Source: Plantactinospora soyae (lineage in GTDB: Bacteria > Actinomycetota > Actinomycetes > Mycobacteriales > Micromonosporaceae). Taken from it: a DNA stretch of 64,000 bases. A model generated the notes under the pieces. It saw only the letters and a program-made list of their open reading frames with translations, did no database searches and was not told where the DNA came from. The position numbers and the translations under genes are program-made. This document shows positions 25,285 through 33,910 of the stretch, piece after piece; positions within the stretch are counted from its first letter, which is position 1; every line of letters starts with the position of its first letter. The stretch covers positions 3,100,001 through 3,164,000 of the forward strand of contig NZ_JADBEB010000001.1 of assembly GCF_014874095.1 (NCBI RefSeq), in the 5' to 3' direction.

Positions 25285-27147
25285 TCAACGCCGCCGGACG
25301 AGTCGACCCCACAGCCGGTTCCAGAGTTGTCCGAACCGGCGCGGCCGGGCCACCCGTGCGCCGTCTTCCCGGGCGAGGAGCTGTCGGGCGGCGTCGACCG
25401 CGGCCGGCTCGGCCAGCGGGGTGGCCAGGACCAGTTGGGCCAGTGACCGCTTGACCGAGACCGGCCGGCGCCCGGCCACCTCGACCGCGTCGACCAGCCG
25501 CTCGGCCGCGACCCGGGCCACATCGGTACGCACCGACGGGTCCACCCAGGCGGCGGTGACCAGGGCGAAGAGCGCCGCCTCGGTGATCCAGTCCTCGACG
25601 CCCCAGACCAGGTCGAGCAGTACCCGGCGACGGGTCGAGTCCGGCCACGGCTCGTCCGTACGGTGGTGCAGCAGGCCGAGGCAGACCCAGACCTGGACGC
25701 AGCGCACCCACAACGTCGGATCGTGCTCGGCCAGGGTGCGGCCCAGCTCGGTCGGCGGAGGTTCCGGCGGGTGCACGAGGAGGCCGAGCAGGTCGTCGAG
25801 TTCGACCGTGGCGAGCCCGACCGCCGCGTCGTAGGCGGCCGGCGGATGCGGCCAGGCCGGATGGGCCAGGTGCCGGATCCGTTCCACCGCCGGGGCCGTC
25901 GGCTTCGGCAGGGTCGGCACGGCGGTCGTACCGTCGTAGTGCCAGAGCCGACGGGTGACCGGCCGACGGGGCTCGCGCAGGTCCGGTTCGGGTGTCCCCA
26001 CGACCGTGACGGTCAGGTCGGGTGCCTCGCCGACCAGCGTCCGCATCGCGCTCGGCGGCTCCAACTCGGTCAGCATCAGCTGCGCGCCGAGTAGCGGCTC
26101 CCCGGAGCCGAGTCGCTGCCGCACCGCCGCGGCCACCCGCTCGGCGGCGGCCGGAACCCGGCCCAGCCACGGCTGGCCGTGGCAGCACTCGGCGAGGTCA
26201 CTGTGCTCGTGCGAGTCGTCCGGATGGTCACGTTGGAAGTCGGCGAGCGCCACGAGATGGTGGAGTTCGCCGTCCCGCCGGTAGCGCAGCCGGTGGCCGG
26301 TGTGCACGGCGCAGTCGAAGGACGGGTCCCGGGACAGCGCCCGGTCGATCCAGCCCAGTGCCTCGTCGAGTTGGCCGTGGTCGGCGAGCGTGCCGGCGAT
26401 GTCCGCGTACACGGAGAGGTCCGCCGGGTCGTGCTCGACGGCCCGGCGCAGCGCGGCGAGCGCGTCGTCGGTCCGCCCGGCGCTGCGGTAGGCGTAGCCC
26501 AGCCAGACCTCGGCGAGCTTCGACGGCAGCTCCCGGGTGCCCCGGCTGGCCCACTCGACGGCCAGGGTGATCGCGCCGACCCGGCGGGCCAGTGCCGAGG
26601 CCGCGCCGAGCAGCAGGCCGTGTCGCGGATGTGCGGCCACGGCGTGCCGGGCCAGCCGCAGGTAGGGCCAGAGGGGTTCCCGGGCGGTCTCCGGCACCGG
26701 ATCGGGGATACCGGCGCAGACCTGCATCAGGATCCGGGCGATCCGGTCCGGGTCGAGATGACCGGGCAGCTCCGGCGCGCTGACCCAGGGCACCCCGGCC
26801 CAGTCGGCGGCGGGGGCGTGTCCGGTCGCGGCGGCCAGCAGTTCCAGCCCGTCACCGGGGCGCCCGGCGGCGGCGAGCAGGTGCGCCCGGGCCACCACCG
26901 TGCCGATGAAGGGGTGCTGGTCGAGCGGGAAGAGCTCCACCCCGCCGCCGGACCGGGCGGCGAGCTGGGCGAGTGCCTCGTGCACCTCGGGCATCGTCGG
27001 TGCGTACGCGATCGCTCCGGCCAGGTGTCCCGCGGCGTGCCTGAGGTCGCCGTCGTCGAGCGCCAGTCGGGCCAGCGCCAGTTCGCCCTCGGCCGACAGC
27101 CGGGGGTCGTCCGTTCCCTCGGGCACCGAGTCGACCCTTCGCCGCAC
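25285..27147 (-). CDS. Large tetratricopeptide-repeat protein
   Basis: This 620-aa protein contains several TPR-like helical pairs (for example EVWLGYAYRSAGRTDDALAA, LRRAVEHDPADLSVYADIAG, TLADHGQLDEALGWIDRALS at ~210-275). A C-terminal helical region (~430-620) follows, with a short low-complexity linker between. There is no signal peptide or membrane span, so it is probably cytoplasmic and a scaffold. The start at GTG 27147 is uncertain; another GTG lies ~7 codons in. It is divergent from the SIS gene by 149 bp. Partners are unknown. Confidence 0.75.
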   Translation of the reverse strand: MRRRVDSVPEGTDDPRLSAEGELALARLALDDGDLRHAAGHLAGAIAYAPTMPEVHEALAQLAARSGGGVELFPLDQHPFIGTVVARAHLLAAAGRPGDGLELLAAATGHAPAADWAGVPWVSAPELPGHLDPDRIARILMQVCAGIPDPVPETAREPLWPYLRLARHAVAAHPRHGLLLGAASALARRVGAITLAVEWASRGTRELPSKLAEVWLGYAYRSAGRTDDALAALRRAVEHDPADLSVYADIAGTLADHGQLDEALGWIDRALSRDPSFDCAVHTGHRLRYRRDGELHHLVALADFQRDHPDDSHEHSDLAECCHGQPWLGRVPAAAERVAAAVRQRLGSGEPLLGAQLMLTELEPPSAMRTLVGEAPDLTVTVVGTPEPDLREPRRPVTRRLWHYDGTTAVPTLPKPTAPAVERIRHLAHPAWPHPPAAYDAAVGLATVELDDLLGLLVHPPEPPPTELGRTLAEHDPTLWVRCVQVWVCLGLLHHRTDEPWPDSTRRRVLLDLVWGVEDWITEAALFALVTAAWVDPSVRTDVARVAAERLVDAVEVAGRRPVSVKRSLAQLVLATPLAEPAAVDAARQLLAREDGARVARPRRFGQLWNRLWGRLVRRR

Positions 27148-27296
27148 GTGGATTTTCCCCTGGGTTGGGGAGCCTAGGGCATGCGGCGAGGGGTTGGTGA
27201 TCTACTGCGCAAAGCTGATCGCTCAATTGCCTTATCGCCCCGAATCGTGCAACGCTGAGCATGGAACGCGCGGGTTTCGCGCATGAGGAGGTCATC

Positions 27297-28352
27297 ATGG
27301 CGCAATCGGGAGCCGGCATGGCGGCGGACATCGCCGAGCAGCCGGAGGGCTACGCGCGTTTGTTGGAGCCGGCGTCGATTGCCGCGATCGCGCAGGTCGC
27401 GGCCGTGATCGCCGAACGTCGACCCCGACACGTGGTCTTCACCGCGCGGGGCACCTCCGACCACGCGGCGCTCTACGCCGCGTACCTCACCGAGATCCGG
27501 CTCGGCCTGCCGGCCGGACTCGCCTCCCCCAGCACGATCACCGTCTTCGGTGCCCGGCCGGACCTGTCCGAGGCGCTCGTCGTCGGAGTCAGCCAGAGCG
27601 GCGGCTCACCCGACCTGACCGAGGTGCTCCGGGTGGCCCGGTCGGCCGGCGCGCTGACCCTGGCGGTGACCAACGCGCCCGACTCCCCGTTGACCCAGGC
27701 GGCGGAACTCGCCGTCGACGTGGCCGCCGGGCACGAGCGGGCCGTCGCCGCCACCAAGACGTACACCGCCGAGCTGCTCGCCCTGCTGCTGCTGGTCGAA
27801 GGGATCCGCGCCGGGAACGGCGTACTGCCTGCCGAGGAGCGGGCCGCGCTGGAGACGCTGCCGGAGCTGGCCAGCCGTACCCTCGCCGATCCGGTTCCCG
27901 GACAGTTGGCGCCCCGCTACCGCTTCGCGGACCGGATGGTCACCACCGGTCGCGGGTACGCCTATCCGACCGCCCGCGAGGCGGCGCTGAAGCTGATGGA
28001 GACCTCGTACCTTCCGGCGCTCGCCTTCTCCGGCGCGGACCTGCTGCACGGCCCGCTGGCGATGACCGACCCCGACGTTCCGGTGCTCGCCGTGGTCGGC
28101 GCCGGACTCGGCGGCGCGGCCATGCGGGACGTCGTCAGCAGGCTCGGCGAGCGCGGCGCCGACCTGGTCGTCGTCGGACCGACCGAGATCGGCGGTGCCG
28201 CCGCACACCTGACGGTGCCGGAGGTCGACGAGCGCTACGCCCCGCTGCTGGACATCCTGCCGGTGCAGCGGCTCGCCCTGGCCCTGGCTCTGGCCCGGGG
28301 CGAGGACCCCGATGCGCCCCGCGGCCTGAACAAGGTGACCGCGACTCTCTGA
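27297..28352 (+). CDS. SIS-domain sugar-phosphate isomerase-like protein (GlmS C-terminal type)
   Basis: This 351-aa protein has two SIS domains resembling the isomerase half of glucosamine-6-phosphate synthase but no glutamine amidotransferase domain. Motifs are FTARGTSDHAALY, VVGVSQSGGSPDL and AVAATKTYTAELLAL in domain 1, and MVTTGRGYAYPTAREAALKL with the ETSYLPALAFSGADLLHGP block in domain 2. Such free SIS proteins act as amino-sugar deaminases or isomerases (AgaS/NagB-like). ATG 27297 is chosen for its ribosome site (GAGGAGG), not the ATG 36 nt earlier. No sugar transporter or regulator lies nearby. Confidence 0.85.
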   Translation: MAQSGAGMAADIAEQPEGYARLLEPASIAAIAQVAAVIAERRPRHVVFTARGTSDHAALYAAYLTEIRLGLPAGLASPSTITVFGARPDLSEALVVGVSQSGGSPDLTEVLRVARSAGALTLAVTNAPDSPLTQAAELAVDVAAGHERAVAATKTYTAELLALLLLVEGIRAGNGVLPAEERAALETLPELASRTLADPVPGQLAPRYRFADRMVTTGRGYAYPTAREAALKLMETSYLPALAFSGADLLHGPLAMTDPDVPVLAVVGAGLGGAAMRDVVSRLGERGADLVVVGPTEIGGAAAHLTVPEVDERYAPLLDILPVQRLALALALARGEDPDAPRGLNKVTATL

Positions 28353-28420
28353 CCGGCGAAGGCGACACCTACGCCGCACTCCGGTGCCCGCGCCGGTGAT
28401 GGCCGTGGCAGGCTAGCTCC

Positions 28421-30016
28421 GTGTCCACGCTGCGCGATCTCGCTGAGGAGCACACGGGCCTGCGTCCGGTCGACGTCGACCACCTGCACCGGGTGGCCGG
28501 CGACTGGCAACTGCTCTCCGACCTGTCCTTCGCGGATCTGCTGCTCTGGGTTCCGGTCAACTCCGGCGACGGCTTCGTCTGCGTCGCCCAGGTACGCCCG
28601 ACCACCGCGCCGACCGCGTACCAGGACGACCAGGTCGGCCGGATCGTCGGCGGCCCCGAGGTGGCGCACCTGGAGATCGCGTACAGCCAGGGCCGGATCT
28701 GGCGGGAGGGCGACCCGGTCTGGTACGGCGACACCCCGGCCCGGCACGAGGCGATCCCGGTACGGCTGCGCGGCGGCGACGGGGAGGCCGGCGAGGTGAT
28801 CGCCGTGGTGGGCCGGGACACCAACCTCTCCACCGCCCGGACGCCGAGCCAACTCGAACTGAACTACCTCACCACCGCCGACGACCTGGCCCAGATGCTC
28901 TCCGACGGGACGTTCCCGCCGGTTCGGCATCCCGGCGAGACGACCACCGCACCCCGGGTCGGCGACGGGCTGGTCCGGCTCGACGCCAACGGCAAGGTCA
29001 CCTACGCGAGCCCGAACGCCCAGTCCGCGTACCGCCGGCTCGGTTTCGCCTCGCACCTGGTCGGCGAGGACCTGGCGGCGCTGAACCGGCGGCTCGCCGC
29101 CGATCCGCTGGAGGGCACCGAGGCGGCGAACCGGGTCCTGGCGGCGCTGCGCGGCGAGGCACCGCCCCGGCGGGAGATCGAGGCGCGCGGCGCGACCGTG
29201 CTCACCCGGGCCCTGCCGCTGATGCCCGCCGGGGTGCCGATCGGCGCGCTGGTCCTGGTCCGCGACATGACCGAGGTACGTCGTCGGGACCGGGCGCTGA
29301 TCACCAAGGACGCGACGATCCGGGAGATCCACCACCGGGTGAAGAACAACCTGCAGACCGTCGCCGCCCTGTTGCGCCTCCAGGCCCGCCGGGTCGGCAT
29401 CCCGGCCGCCAAGGCAGCCCTGGAGGAGTCGGTACGCCGGGTCGCCTCGATCGCGCTTGTGCACGAGACCCTCTCGATGTCCAGCGACGAGGCGGTCGAG
29501 TTCGACGGCATCGTCGACCGGGTGGCGTCGGCCGCGGCCGAGGTGGCGGCGACCGAGGTACCGGTACGGATGCGCCGGCAGGGCAGCTTCGGCGTACTGC
29601 CCGCCGAGATCGCCACCTCGCTGGTGATCGTGCTGAACGAGTTGCTGCTCAACGCCGTCGAGCACGCCTTCCCGGCGCCCGAACACGCCTTCGCGGCGAC
29701 CGACGAGGGTGGCACCGCCCCGGAGCCCGCCGAGCCGGTCGAGGCGGCCGAGCTGGCTCTGCCGGCCTGGCCGGCAGAGGAGGGCGAGCCGGCCGAGGTG
29801 GTCGTCTCGGCGCACCGGTTCCGCAAGCAGTTGCACGTCACGGTCGCCGACAACGGCCGTGGCCTGCCGGACGACTTCGACGCCGACCAGGGCAGCCGGC
29901 TCGGCCTCCAGATCGTCCGGGCGCTGGCCACCGGCGAGCTGCGCGGCACGATCGAACTGCGCAAACGGGCCGCCGGTGGCACCGAGGCCCTGCTCGTGGT
30001 CCCGCTGGCCCGCTAG
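28421..30016 (+). CDS. pdtaS: PdtaS-type cytosolic sensor histidine kinase
   Basis: This 531-aa protein has no membrane spans. The order is an N-terminal GAF-like domain (~1-155), a PAS domain (~180-290), a HisKA_2 helix with HH 304-305 (IREIHHRVKNNLQTVAALL) and an HATPase. Order and motifs match mycobacterial PdtaS, which signals to the RNA-binding antiterminator PdtaR. The N box (LNELLLNAVEHAF) and G box (VADNGRGLPDDF) are separated by an unusual Glu/Ala/Pro-rich insert of ~40 residues. No PdtaR gene is in the window. GTG 28421. Confidence 0.9.
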   Translation: MSTLRDLAEEHTGLRPVDVDHLHRVAGDWQLLSDLSFADLLLWVPVNSGDGFVCVAQVRPTTAPTAYQDDQVGRIVGGPEVAHLEIAYSQGRIWREGDPVWYGDTPARHEAIPVRLRGGDGEAGEVIAVVGRDTNLSTARTPSQLELNYLTTADDLAQMLSDGTFPPVRHPGETTTAPRVGDGLVRLDANGKVTYASPNAQSAYRRLGFASHLVGEDLAALNRRLAADPLEGTEAANRVLAALRGEAPPRREIEARGATVLTRALPLMPAGVPIGALVLVRDMTEVRRRDRALITKDATIREIHHRVKNNLQTVAALLRLQARRVGIPAAKAALEESVRRVASIALVHETLSMSSDEAVEFDGIVDRVASAAAEVAATEVPVRMRRQGSFGVLPAEIATSLVIVLNELLLNAVEHAFPAPEHAFAATDEGGTAPEPAEPVEAAELALPAWPAEEGEPAEVVVSAHRFRKQLHVTVADNGRGLPDDFDADQGSRLGLQIVRALATGELRGTIELRKRAAGGTEALLVVPLAR

Positions 30017-30047
30017 GTTCGACGCCAGGGGGTTCAGCGGCGGGGGC

Positions 30048-31418
30048 TCAGCGGCGGGTCAGCAGGGCCACGGTGAGGCCCGGCACCGTCCAGTGCCGAT
30101 CGGTCCGGAACCCGGCCCGCAGCGGATCCGCCCGGCTGGCGGGCATCCCGGCCAGCGGATCGGCGTGCTCTCCCCGGATCAGCAGCCAGAGCCGGTCGAC
30201 CGAGGCCAGGCACTGGTCGGGCCGAGGGCACTCGGTCGCCCAGAGGTCGGCTCGGCGTACCTGGTCCTCGGCCAGCAGGACGTCCCGGGGGCGGTTGACT
30301 CGAAGGTGGTAGGCGGTCGCGAGGTCGAGGAACGCCCAGCCGTCCCGGGGGGCGTAGACGATGCCGTCGCCCGGTTGCCGATGCGCCGCGATGATGTCCA
30401 CCGCCGCCGGATAGTCGATCGGGGCGGTCCGGGGCGACTCGTGGGTACGCCGCAACGCGGCCTGCTCCGGCGCCCCGAGTACCCCGGCGGCCAGCACGAT
30501 CGCCAGCGCCGCGCCCAACCGGAGCGGGGCGAGTACGCACGCCGCGAGCAGGCAGCCGAACGGCACGACGAAGACCAGATAGCGGGGTACGAAGAGCGGG
30601 GTGAGCTGGCCGGCGACGAAGAGCAGCAGCGCCGGCAGTGCCACGGTCAGCCCGACAGCCGCGCCCCACCGGCCACGGCTCACGGCACCGACGGCGGCCA
30701 GCCCGAACAGCAGCCCACCGACGATCCCGGCCTGCACCACACTGCCGGGCAGCCCCAGCAGGTCCCCGGCACCGGGCCGCCCCACCCAGTCGAGTTGCCG
30801 GCCCTGTTGACTGCGCCCGAGCACCGCCAGCGGCACCAGCACGAGTTCGGCCGCACCGACCGCGCCGAGCCACCACCGGACCGGCGTCCGGTCCCGCCGC
30901 TCACGCCAGCACAGGAGTACCGCGATCGCGTGCCCGGCGAGCAGGCTGACCGCGAACAGGTTGGCCAGGCCCAGCCCGGCGACCGCTGCCGCGTACCCGA
31001 GCCAGCGCAGCGGAGCCGGTCGGTGCAGGGCCCGGACCAGTAGCAGGGTGGCCAGCACCGCGAGCAGGGTGACCAGGGCGTACGGCCGGGCCTCCTGTCC
31101 GTACCGGGAGGTGCTGGGCAGTACCGCGAGGAGCAGTCCACCGAGCAGTCCGACCCGGGGGCCGAACAGCCGGGCGCCGAGCAGGGTGGTGAGCGCGGCG
31201 GCGCCGGCCATGGCGAGCGTGGACGGCAGGCGCAGGGCGAGAACCGAGTCCCCGAAGACCGCGATCCAGGCGTGCATCACCAGGTAGTACGCGCCGTTGA
31301 CCGCGTCGATGTTGCCGACCAGCCGCAGCAGGTCGTCGACCGGGCGGGACGCCGCGCTCCAGGTCGCCAGCTCGTCCCGCCACAGCGGGGCGCGGTCGAG
31401 TTGGATGCCGGTGACCAC
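30048..31418 (-). CDS. GT39-like membrane glycosyltransferase (start unclear)
   Basis: This ~456-aa polytopic protein has the ArnT/Pmt-like signature LDRAPLWRDELATWSAASRP (loop-1 acidic motif) after the first span, about ten further spans and a soluble C-terminal domain. It should use a polyprenyl-phosphate sugar. GTG 31418 is the first recognised start codon but falls inside the first membrane span. The coding-like sequence continues upstream (AQRAGWLWPALATL) and reads straight into a 56-nt hairpin element at 31468, with no normal start codon in frame. The 5' end may have been altered by that element. It is convergent with pdtaS. Confidence 0.75.
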   Translation of the reverse strand: MVTGIQLDRAPLWRDELATWSAASRPVDDLLRLVGNIDAVNGAYYLVMHAWIAVFGDSVLALRLPSTLAMAGAAALTTLLGARLFGPRVGLLGGLLLAVLPSTSRYGQEARPYALVTLLAVLATLLLVRALHRPAPLRWLGYAAAVAGLGLANLFAVSLLAGHAIAVLLCWRERRDRTPVRWWLGAVGAAELVLVPLAVLGRSQQGRQLDWVGRPGAGDLLGLPGSVVQAGIVGGLLFGLAAVGAVSRGRWGAAVGLTVALPALLLFVAGQLTPLFVPRYLVFVVPFGCLLAACVLAPLRLGAALAIVLAAGVLGAPEQAALRRTHESPRTAPIDYPAAVDIIAAHRQPGDGIVYAPRDGWAFLDLATAYHLRVNRPRDVLLAEDQVRRADLWATECPRPDQCLASVDRLWLLIRGEHADPLAGMPASRADPLRAGFRTDRHWTVPGLTVALLTRR

Positions 31419-31467
31419 CAGCGTGGCCAGGGCGGGCCAGAGCCAGCCCGCCCGCTGCGCCCAGTCA

Positions 31468-31523
31468 GGTAAGGAAGGGGCCCTTCTTATCGTTTTCTGT
31501 ATAGGAAGGGCCCCTTCCTCACC
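31468..31523. repeat. 56-nt near-perfect inverted repeat (REP/MITE-like hairpin)
   Basis: Two 23-nt arms, at 31468-31490 and 31501-31523, match at 21 of 23 positions around a 10-nt loop. Both mismatches are G/T type. Each arm contains its own smaller palindrome around AAGGGGCCCTT or AAGGGCCCCTT. From memory, similar GGAAGGGGCCCTTCC hairpins are common between genes in Micromonospora and Salinispora. It lies where the 5' end of the GT39 gene should be. Confidence 0.85.
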
Positions 31524-31658
31524 CCGCGATGGCCAATAGGGGGCAGTTCGCGCAGTAGGTCCGATACGCGAAATCCTAGCGTGAAGCTGGCCACACCGGG
31601 TCCGCCAGGCGGGATCCCGTGGTCGGGGCTGTGGTCCAGGCGATATGGATGTGGCAGC

Positions 31659-31766
31659 ATGACGGGTATGACCGCCGCCGAGCGCCGATTCGCGAGGCCG
31701 GGATTCACCTCCCGTCGCCACGTCGATTACGGTCGCGTTCGCAGCGCGATCTGTCCGGCCCACTGA
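31659..31766 (+). CDS. Cysteine-type attenuation leader peptide
   Basis: This 35-codon ORF (or 32 aa from ATG 31668) ends SRRHVDYGRVRSAICPAH. That is the signature of the actinobacterial leader-peptide family that precedes cysteine and sulfur-assimilation genes (basic RRH.D..RV..A.C ending). It lies 147 bp upstream of the sulfite reductase gene. Slow translation of the Cys codon when cysteine is scarce would alter downstream RNA folding and let the operon be transcribed. Family membership is recognised from the motif; the mechanism here is inferred. Confidence 0.75.
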   Translation: MTGMTAAERRFARPGFTSRRHVDYGRVRSAICPAH

Positions 31767-31841
31767 CGCCGCCCGGACCTGTCCGTCCTGGGCGCGCACC
31801 GCGCCGGCCTCCCCGACATCGTCCTCGCTGACAGTCGACCC

Positions 31842-31858
31842 CGGCCCCGCTAGGGCCG
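31842..31858 (+). promoter_or_regulatory. Hairpin between leader peptide and sirA
   Basis: CGGCCC-5 nt-GGGCCG forms a 6-bp stem 75 nt past the leader stop and 56 nt before the sirA start. It could be part of an attenuator or sequester the initiation region. It has no T-tract. Confidence 0.3.
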
Positions 31859-31913
31859 AGTGCCGCCGCCTCGCGCGTCCACCGAGCCACACCGAACAAC
31901 GGAGGACGCCGCG

Positions 31914-33644
31914 ATGGCGGTCAGCAGCACCCCGGCCCGACCCGGCGCCACGAGCGAACCGGCGGGCAGCAGCGTACCGGCGGCCCGCCGTAAGCGGGGC
32001 GAGGGGCAGTGGGCGCTCGGCCACCGGGAGCCGCTGAACCCGAACGAGCGGACGAAGAAGGACGACAACCCGCTGCACGTACGGGCCCGGATCGAGAACA
32101 TCTACGCGCACGGCGGCTTCGCCTCGATCGACCCCGCCGACCTGCGTGGCCGGTTCCGCTGGTGGGGGCTCTACACCCAGCGCAAGGCCGGAATCGACGG
32201 CGGCCGTACGGCGGTACTCGAACCACACGAGCTCGAAGACGAGTACTTCATGCTCCGGGTCCGGATCGACGGCGGGCAGCTCAGCCTCGCCCAGCTCCGG
32301 GTGATCGCGGACATCTCGCAGACGTACGCCCGGGACACCGCCGACATCACCGACCGGCAGAACATCCAACTGCACTGGATCCGGGTCGAGGACATGCCGG
32401 AGATCTGGCGCCGGCTCGAAGGGGTCGGGCTGCAGACCACCGAGGCGTGCGGCGACTGCCCCCGGATCGTGCTCGGCAGCCCGGTCGCCGGAGTCGCCGA
32501 GAACGAGAAGCTCGACCCGACGCCCGCGATCGACGAGATCGTCCGCCGGTACGTCGGCGATCCCGCGTACTCCAACCTGCCGCGCAAGTTCAAGTCCTCG
32601 ATCTCCTGGCTGGCCGACACACCGTACGAGGTCAACGACATCTCGTTCCTCGGCGTGGAGCACCCCGAGCACGGCCTCGGCTTCGACCTCTGGGTCGGCG
32701 GCGGGCTGAGCACCAACCCGATGCTGGCGCAGCGGCTCGGCGTCTGGGTGCCGCTCGACGAGGTGCCGGACGTCTGGGCCGGGGTGGTCGGGATCTTCCG
32801 GGACTACGGCTACCGACGCCTGCGGCACCGGGCCCGGCTCAAGTTCCTGGTCGCCGACTGGGGCGTGGCCAAGTTCCGTGAGGTGCTGGAGAAGGAGTAC
32901 CTCGGCCGCAGCCTGCTCGACGGGCCGGCGCCGGAGCTGCCGGAGAAGCCGATCGATCACATCGGGGTGCACCGGCAGCGGGACGGTCGCAACTACGTCG
33001 GGGCCGCCCCGGTGGTCGGCCGGGTCTCCGGCACCCAGCTGGCCGAACTCGCGGACGCGGTGGCCGAGCACGGCAGCGACCGGGTGAGCCTTACGCCGTA
33101 CCAGAAGCTCCTGGTCCTGGACGTGCCGCCGGAGCGGACCGATTCGCTGGTGGCCGCGCTGCGCCGGATCGGCCTGGAGTCGTTCCCGTCGGTCTGGCGG
33201 CGCGACACCATGGCCTGCACCGGCCTCGAATACTGCAAGCTCGCGATCGTCGAGACCAAGGCCCGGGGCGAGGAACTGGTGGCCCAGCTGGAGCAGCGGC
33301 TCGCCGGTGCCGACCTGGGCGACTCCGGGCTGAGCATCCACCTCAACGGCTGCCCGAACGCCTGCGCCCGGACCCAGACGGCCGACATCGGCCTGAAGGG
33401 CCAGCTCGTGGTGGGCCCGGACGGGCGCCAGGTCGAGGGCTTCCAGGTACATCTCGGCGGCGGTCTGGGCATGGCCCAGGGGCAGTCCGCCGGCTTCGGC
33501 CGCAAGCTGCGCGGCCTCAAGACCACCGCAGTGGAACTTCCCGGGTACGTCGAGGGGCTGACCCGCCGCTACCTGGCGGGTCGGGCCGAGGGCGAGAGTT
33601 TCGCGAGCTGGGTCGTGCGAGTCGACGAGGAGGAACTGCGGTGA
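31914..33644 (+). CDS. sirA: Assimilatory sulfite reductase (ferredoxin), siroheme-4Fe-4S
   Basis: This 576-aa enzyme reduces sulfite to sulfide with six electrons from ferredoxin. The cluster/siroheme ligands are C435 and C441 (MACTGLEYCKLA) and C480 and C484 (NGCPNACAR). Two pseudo-symmetric ferredoxin-like halves are visible (AQLRVIADISQTYARDTADI and VSLTPYQKLLVLDVP). The nirA/sirA family also includes nitrite reductases, but the adjacent cysH and chelatase settle on sulfite. ATG 31914 has GGAGGA 7 nt upstream. The zinc-ribbon gene overlaps its stop by 4 nt. Confidence 0.93.
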   Translation: MAVSSTPARPGATSEPAGSSVPAARRKRGEGQWALGHREPLNPNERTKKDDNPLHVRARIENIYAHGGFASIDPADLRGRFRWWGLYTQRKAGIDGGRTAVLEPHELEDEYFMLRVRIDGGQLSLAQLRVIADISQTYARDTADITDRQNIQLHWIRVEDMPEIWRRLEGVGLQTTEACGDCPRIVLGSPVAGVAENEKLDPTPAIDEIVRRYVGDPAYSNLPRKFKSSISWLADTPYEVNDISFLGVEHPEHGLGFDLWVGGGLSTNPMLAQRLGVWVPLDEVPDVWAGVVGIFRDYGYRRLRHRARLKFLVADWGVAKFREVLEKEYLGRSLLDGPAPELPEKPIDHIGVHRQRDGRNYVGAAPVVGRVSGTQLAELADAVAEHGSDRVSLTPYQKLLVLDVPPERTDSLVAALRRIGLESFPSVWRRDTMACTGLEYCKLAIVETKARGEELVAQLEQRLAGADLGDSGLSIHLNGCPNACARTQTADIGLKGQLVVGPDGRQVEGFQVHLGGGLGMAQGQSAGFGRKLRGLKTTAVELPGYVEGLTRRYLAGRAEGESFASWVVRVDEEELR

Positions 33645-33802
33645 GTAGTGAGACCCGAGCCGCGCCGATGTACTGCCCGTACTGCGGCGAGGAGGACCTG
33701 CGACCCAACGCCGAGTCGCACGGCGCCTGGGAGTGCCACGCCTGTGCCCGCGTCTTCACGGTGAAGTTCACCGGCCTGCTCTCCTCGGTGGTGGACCGGT
33801 GA
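33641..33802 (+). CDS. 53-aa zinc-ribbon protein of the sulfate-reduction operon
   Basis: This short protein overlaps the sirA stop by 4 nt (GTGA), so it is translationally coupled. MYCPYCGEED and AWECHACARVF supply four cysteines in a CXXC/CXXC zinc ribbon, and the tail is FTVKFTGLLSSVVDR. Small ORFs of this kind sit between sirA and cysH in many actinobacteria, but I know of no assigned function. A metal- or nucleic-acid-binding accessory is a guess. Its last codons and stop lie in the first copy of the 48-bp repeat. Confidence 0.8.
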   Translation: MSSETRAAPMYCPYCGEEDLRPNAESHGAWECHACARVFTVKFTGLLSSVVDR

Positions 33803-33897
33803 GCGCGAGGAGTGAGCTTGCGAGCCCCGCAGTCGCGAACGGAAGGGGAGACCGGTGAGCGCGAGGAGTGAGCTTGCGAGCCCCGCAGTCGCGAACG
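33794..33897. repeat. Two 48-bp direct repeats, 56-bp period
   Basis: Identical 48-bp copies lie at 33794-33841 and 33850-33897 (core GAGCGCGAGGAGTGAGCTTG...), each followed by an AAGGGGAG-type tail. From memory, this core recurs widely in Micromonosporaceae genomes, often at gene ends or starts. Here the pair fills the whole gap between the zinc-ribbon gene and cysH and supplies the cysH ribosome site. Confidence 0.92.
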
Positions 33898-33910
33898 AAG
33901 GGGGAGATTG

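Noticed and set aside
31581-31766. A longer 61-residue version of the leader peptide
   Set aside because: The upstream part (to 31581) lies in the divergent gap, reads low-complexity and lacks a ribosome site; the conserved leader family starts near the ATGs at 31659/31668.
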